Assembly: GCF_000981385.1 (NCBI RefSeq)
Contig: NZ_LATZ01000025.1
Coordinates: 1 to 53,488, forward strand
DNA length: 53,488 nucleotides
DNA from: Bacillus sp. SA1-12
GTDB taxonomy: Bacteria > Bacillota > Bacilli > Bacillales > Bacillaceae
Reading direction: 5' to 3'
Each line of letters starts with the position of its first letter. Within the stretch, counting starts at the first letter, position 1. Below the pieces are notes generated by a model, which saw only the letters and a list, made by a program, of their open reading frames with translations, ran no database searches and was not told the origin of the DNA. The position numbers and the translations under genes were made by a program. Positions 50,225 through 53,488 of the stretch are shown here, one piece after another.

Positions 50225-50395
50225 TTATTTCCTATTAACCTTTATCATTAATTTTTGATAATTATTAATAAGTATATCCATTTCCTTACTACATTTTAAA
50301 GCCTCATTTGATAATATACCAAACTTCTCAACGCTCATATGGAGTTCTTCACGTTTATATTCAATTACTATAAGTAATTTATTTTTATCATCCAT
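50225..50395 (-). CDS. Spo0E-like aspartyl-phosphate phosphatase
   Basis: A 56-residue two-helix protein of the Spo0E family, which removes phosphate from Spo0A~P and so delays sporulation. The pattern is REELHMSVEKFGILSNEALKCSKEMDILI; SKEMD stands in place of the usual SQELD signature, retaining the key aspartate. The start ATG 50395 (MDDKNKL) follows GAGGAT; the longer frame to 50431 lacks support. It is on the opposite strand from, and near, a sporulation-type kinase. Confidence 0.83.
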   Translation of the reverse strand: MDDKNKLLIVIEYKREELHMSVEKFGILSNEALKCSKEMDILINNYQKLMIKVNRK

Positions 50396-50788
50396 AATTT
50401 CATCCTCAAAAAGATTAATCAATATTTTCATTAAAAATAAAAAAGAATTTTATATGTTTATTGAGATTAAATTAATTATCCAAGGTTTGTAAAGATTCTA
50501 ATTAGTATTGTTAAGTGGTTGAAAACAAACTTTTAAAAAAGCATTTAAGGAAAATTATCATTTTGAAAAAACTCTTTCCCAATAATACCATATTTGGATA
50601 TTGTATAGTAAAATATTAAAATTTAATTTTAGAAGTTACTTCCTAAAACTGAAATAAAGAAAAAATAACAGGAATAGTTGTTTAATAATACTAGCGATAC
50701 TCTTTTTTGAATTATGGTATCTTTAATATATAAACAAAGTTCGGTTTTTTATTGATAAAGTTCCCGAGTTCATTAAGGAGATTGAAGG
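50396..50788. other. Intergenic region before the kinase
   Basis: AT-rich, with no gene or repeat recognised; it holds the divergent promoters of the Spo0E-like and kinase genes, not resolved. Confidence 0.4.
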
Positions 50789-52405
50789 ATGAATCAAGTT
50801 CCATTTTATATACTAGAATCAAAGCGATCTTGTGGCTTAAATGGTATGGATCCAAATGATATACCTTTCCCAAAATTATGTTTAATGAGAAATGTTCTTA
50901 TTCAAAGAGTTTCGGAATATCAAGAGGTTCTGACTGTTTCAAGACATTTCATGAAAAAATTACTCTTTTTTATGAAGAGCACCCCCACGTTGGTAGTAAT
51001 CTCAGACGATAAAGGATATGTACTTGAAATGTATGGTGATCAATCCATACAAAGCATGGTTCATTCCTTAGGTATTCATGAAGGAGTTTTATTTGATGAA
51101 ACAGGTGTTGGGACTAATTCCATTTCCTTAGCATTGAAACATAAAACGCCTATTCAATTAATTGGTGTTGATCATTATCATTATTGTTTACATTCAACTG
51201 CTTGTATGACAGTTCCTTTTTATTTTGAGGATCCCGAAAGAAGATCTGGTACTGTTTCAATTATGAGTACAATTGATTATGCAAGCTCTTTTCATTTAGG
51301 TTTATTATCTTCTGCAGTAGACTCTATCGAAAGGGAGCTAAAGATTAGAAAACAAAATAGGCGTTTAAATGTATTACATCAAGTTATGGTTGATTCCACA
51401 CAAAGTGGGATTGTTATCATGGACACTAAAGGAATCATTACCGAATTTAATCAGGCTGGTGAGTATATAACAGGTTATGATAAAGAAATGATAATCGGTT
51501 CCCATATAGACATTTTGAAACCAATTAGTTCCTATGTAAATAAAATTTTGAAAAACGGTAGGGAATATAAAAATTTAGAGTTAACATTTAACTCTCCAAA
51601 GGGAGGGAAAGAGAAAACCTGCTTATTTGACGCTTTACCCATTTATGATGAAAACAACAGTTTACTAGGTGCTTTTGTCCAGTTTCGGGATATTTCTGAT
51701 CGTATTGAACTTGAAAAACAAGTTATAGCAACAGAAAAACTTTCCCTAATAGGTAAACTCGGTGCAGGTTTAGCACATGAAATTCGAAATCCCCTTACTT
51801 CTGTAATAGGATTTATTCAATTATTAAAAAAAGAGGTTGAGAAAAAAGGCACAGAAAAACATTTTAAGATTATCTTAGATGAACTTGAGAGAATTAAGCG
51901 CTTGGTTAATCAATTGGTGATGATGGCTAAACCAAGTACTCATGAACGAAAAGAATGTAATGTTGAGGAGCTTATAAAAGAAACCATTTATCTAATGAAT
52001 AGTCAAGCCGCTCAACATAATGTAACAATTTATTTTGAAACTAGTTTAAAAGAAAATTCTCTAATGATTGATGAATCACAGATTAAACAAGTTCTCATAA
52101 ATATCATAAAAAATGCAATTGAAGCCGCCAATGATAGTGGTGGGATCATAAACGTCTCTCTTACTCAAGTTAGTAATATAAATGATCCTTTTATTGAAAT
52201 TATAGTAAAAGATGATGGTAAGGGGTTGACTGAAGAGCAAATCCAGAAACTTTTTACTCCCTTTTTCTCCTCAAAAGAAAATGGATTAGGTCTAGGTCTA
52301 TCTATTTGTAAACAAATTATTGAGTCTCATAAAGGGAAAATAGAGGTTTCTTCGGTCATAGATCAGGGAACCACCTTTAAGATTTTACTACCAAGTAAAT
52401 CATAA
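50789..52405 (+). CDS. GAF-PAS sensor histidine kinase
   Basis: A 538-residue cytoplasmic kinase without membrane segments. About 60-170 is a GAF-like domain with ETGVGTNSISLALKHKTPIQLIGVDHYHYC, the pattern of AcoR/sigma54-activator sensor domains. A PAS domain follows (about 205-310; GIVIMDTKGIITEFNQAGEYITGY). Then the phosphoacceptor H in GLAHEIRNPLTSVIG (about 330) and the ATPase domain with N box NIIKNAIEAAND, DDGKGL, FFSSKENGLGLGLSI. No response regulator is adjacent, as for Bacillus KinA-KinE, so it may feed the Spo0A phosphorelay. AAGGAG precedes the ATG. Confidence 0.87.
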   Translation: MNQVPFYILESKRSCGLNGMDPNDIPFPKLCLMRNVLIQRVSEYQEVLTVSRHFMKKLLFFMKSTPTLVVISDDKGYVLEMYGDQSIQSMVHSLGIHEGVLFDETGVGTNSISLALKHKTPIQLIGVDHYHYCLHSTACMTVPFYFEDPERRSGTVSIMSTIDYASSFHLGLLSSAVDSIERELKIRKQNRRLNVLHQVMVDSTQSGIVIMDTKGIITEFNQAGEYITGYDKEMIIGSHIDILKPISSYVNKILKNGREYKNLELTFNSPKGGKEKTCLFDALPIYDENNSLLGAFVQFRDISDRIELEKQVIATEKLSLIGKLGAGLAHEIRNPLTSVIGFIQLLKKEVEKKGTEKHFKIILDELERIKRLVNQLVMMAKPSTHERKECNVEELIKETIYLMNSQAAQHNVTIYFETSLKENSLMIDESQIKQVLINIIKNAIEAANDSGGIINVSLTQVSNINDPFIEIIVKDDGKGLTEEQIQKLFTPFFSSKENGLGLGLSICKQIIESHKGKIEVSSVIDQGTTFKILLPSKS

Positions 52406-52478
52406 ATTCACTTTATATTTATTTAAGAAAAAAGGGGTTTTAGTTGAGGTATTGTATTTTATCTAAAAAGAGATAAAT

Positions 52479-52502
52479 GGGGGAGAGTTTCTACTCTCCC
52501 CC
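52479..52502 (-). terminator. Terminator of the SASP gene
   Basis: GGGGGAGAGT (52479-52488) pairs with ACTCTCCCCC (52493-52502). On the minus strand it is followed by a T-rich stretch about ten bases on. It may also serve the convergent kinase gene. Confidence 0.8.
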
Positions 52503-52520
52503 TATTTAAGTAAAAGGGTA

Positions 52521-52718
52521 TTAGAAACGTCCCATTGATTGTTGAGCCATAGCAACAAGACGTTTAGTAATTTCTCCACCAACTGATCCATTAGCTCTTG
52601 ATGTTGTTTCAGCACCAAGGTTAACGCCAAACTCTGATGCGATTTCAAACTTCATTTGTTCAATAGCTTGTTGAGCACCAGGAACAACTAATTGATTGCT
52701 GTTATTATTTTGTGCCAT
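52521..52718 (-). CDS. Small acid-soluble spore protein, alpha/beta type
   Basis: A 65-residue alpha/beta-type SASP that coats and protects spore DNA. Conserved parts are [38 protein letters not shown], including the GPR protease site E-I/F-A (FEIASEFGV). Start ATG has AAGGAGATG upstream. A forespore promoter fits: GTATA (52803-52799) and TAAACTA (52781-52775) spaced 17 bases, near the sigma-G consensus. Direct sign of a spore former. Confidence 0.95.
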   Translation of the reverse strand: MAQNNNSNQLVVPGAQQAIEQMKFEIASEFGVNLGAETTSRANGSVGGEITKRLVAMAQQSMGRF

Positions 52719-52774
52719 TCAAATCATCTCCTTAAAAGTTTGTAAGAGTTAGATTATGCAAGCTTGCTTAATTG

Positions 52775-52803
52775 TAGTTTAAGGTTTTAAGCAAAACTTA
52801 TAC
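52775..52803 (-). promoter_or_regulatory. Candidate sigma-G promoter of the SASP gene
   Basis: On the minus strand, GTATA (-35) and TAAACTA (-10, consensus CATAMTA) are spaced 17 bases, about 60 to 85 bases before the SASP start. Confidence 0.55.
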
Positions 52804-52873
52804 ATGTAAATAATGGAATTAGTATAAGGCAGATTATACCTAATAGTGAAAGGGGGGAGTGAAGAATAGATTC

Positions 52874-52966
52874 ATCTGGGTAAAAACAATTTTTCCTTCA
52901 CAATCGGGCCATTTAATGGTGCGAAACGTTTCTAACCTAACTTGGGAGTGGTCACATTACCCAGAT
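52874..52966. repeat. 93-bp segment bounded by inverted repeats
   Basis: ATCTGGGTAA (52874-52883) and TTACCCAGAT (52957-52966) are perfect 10-base inverted repeats; the right arm is preceded by GTGGTCACA. Recalls the ends of IS21-type elements, perhaps a collapsed remnant or miniature derivative. No coding content. Confidence 0.5.
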
Positions 52967-53024
52967 AAAAGTTAGACAATTCCTTCTGGAATTGAAGGAT
53001 TATATCGAAGAGTCAAATGAAAGA

Positions 53025-53488
53025 GTAACGCCTTGAAGGGCTCTCTCTGCGTCGAATAGTACTTGATTTAGTAAGAATGATAGTGTTATAAGCTCGGCAA
53101 AGAAGGCGTAAGAATTTACCGTATCAGTTCGGCTGACGAAAGCCTACCCGAGGGGGTGGTGTAAATCATGATGCTTGAGTTGAATGAGTAAGGTGAGAAT
53201 GCAAAAGAACCTACAGTAAAAGGTTAAGCTGACGAACTTCTGAATGTACGGGTCTAGAATGGCAATACATAGAAATGTGTATATCACCTAATGTGAGGTT
53301 AGCAGTGGATGAGTAAGACTGATTAATATGAAAATCCATGATATGTTACAGGCATATGAACGGCTAACAGGCTTACAGGAAGCACCTAAGTTCATTCCAT
53401 AATAGATATAATTCAACGTTGTAAGCTGATACCGTGGAGGGCTTACTCCCTATGAAGCGTTGGTAAGGAAAGCAATAGTGAGAATAGC
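53025..53488 (+). mobile_element. Probable 5' part of a second group II intron
   Basis: Densely structured non-coding sequence in the style of intron domain I and its neighbours: GTAACGCCTTGAAGGG at the presumed start, multiple GAA/GGTGAGAATGC-type junctions, CATTCCATAATAGATATAAT, and AAGCTGATACCGTGGAGGGC near the end, phrases that I associate with bacterial group II introns of a class different from the one at 11. The open reading frame would lie beyond the window. The exact left border is uncertain. Confidence 0.6.

Overview
The window looks like DNA from a low-GC, endospore-forming member of the Bacillaceae. Supporting genes are an alpha/beta-type small acid-soluble spore protein, a GerAB-type germination permease, a Spo0E-type phosphatase, a sporulation-style sensor kinase, a GDPD with a Gram-positive signal peptide, strong AGGAGG ribosome binding sites and sigma-A type promoters. 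The species cannot be fixed from the sequence alone. No tRNA, rRNA or CRISPR array was seen.

Layout. 1-1862: complete group II intron with its reverse transcriptase. 1863-4955: small chromosomal-type genes (Nudix hydrolase, methyltransferase, DUF6429, a membrane protein) and decayed DNA. 4956-11361: an island of plasmid or integrative-element character with RadC- and ArdC-type proteins, a ribbon-helix-helix-like gene, a small XRE regulator, a probable type I toxin, and dense arrays of DNA hairpins in front of radC and ardC. 11668-16284 (minus strand): tyrosine/homogentisate operon hppD - unknown gene - fahA - hmgA. 16519-17516: DUF1450 protein and a proteasome-like Ntn hydrolase. 17860-22929: GntR regulator, HMG-CoA lyase, class III CoA-transferase, CitMHS transporter and gamma-carbonic anhydrase, readable as uptake and breakdown of a 3-hydroxy-3-methylglutarate-like acid. 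23119-26615: YerC/TrpR-like protein, secreted GDPD, IS3 remnant, orphan GerAB.

26790-32491: decayed BCCT transporter, IclR regulator with two clear operators, and a translationally coupled aspartase-like lyase / aldehyde dehydrogenase / zinc alcohol dehydrogenase operon. 32538-38899: RpiR regulator divergent from an SDR - FAD oxidase - FGGY kinase trio resembling E. coli YgcW/YgcU/YgcE, followed by an intact BCCT transporter. 39250-40495: TauE-like permease and a broken PTS EIIC gene. 40639-49211: PucR regulator and a long run of same-strand genes (racemase family, OPT transporter, DUF917, DUF1177, AroM, DMT exporter, M29-like peptidase), whose substrate is unknown. 49543-52718: HU protein, Spo0E-like phosphatase, GAF-PAS histidine kinase, SASP. 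The last ~460 bases look like the 5' RNA part of a second, unrelated group II intron.

Overall this is a nutrient-scavenging region with several catabolic modules, each with its own regulator (GntR, IclR, RpiR, PucR), beside a mobile-element segment. The best candidates for undescribed biology are the structured hairpin family around radC/ardC, the unknown protein within the homogentisate operon, the PucR/OPT/DUF917/DUF1177/AroM cluster, the Ygc-like/BCCT cluster and the proteasome-like protein. All functions come from reading motifs; no database search was run.
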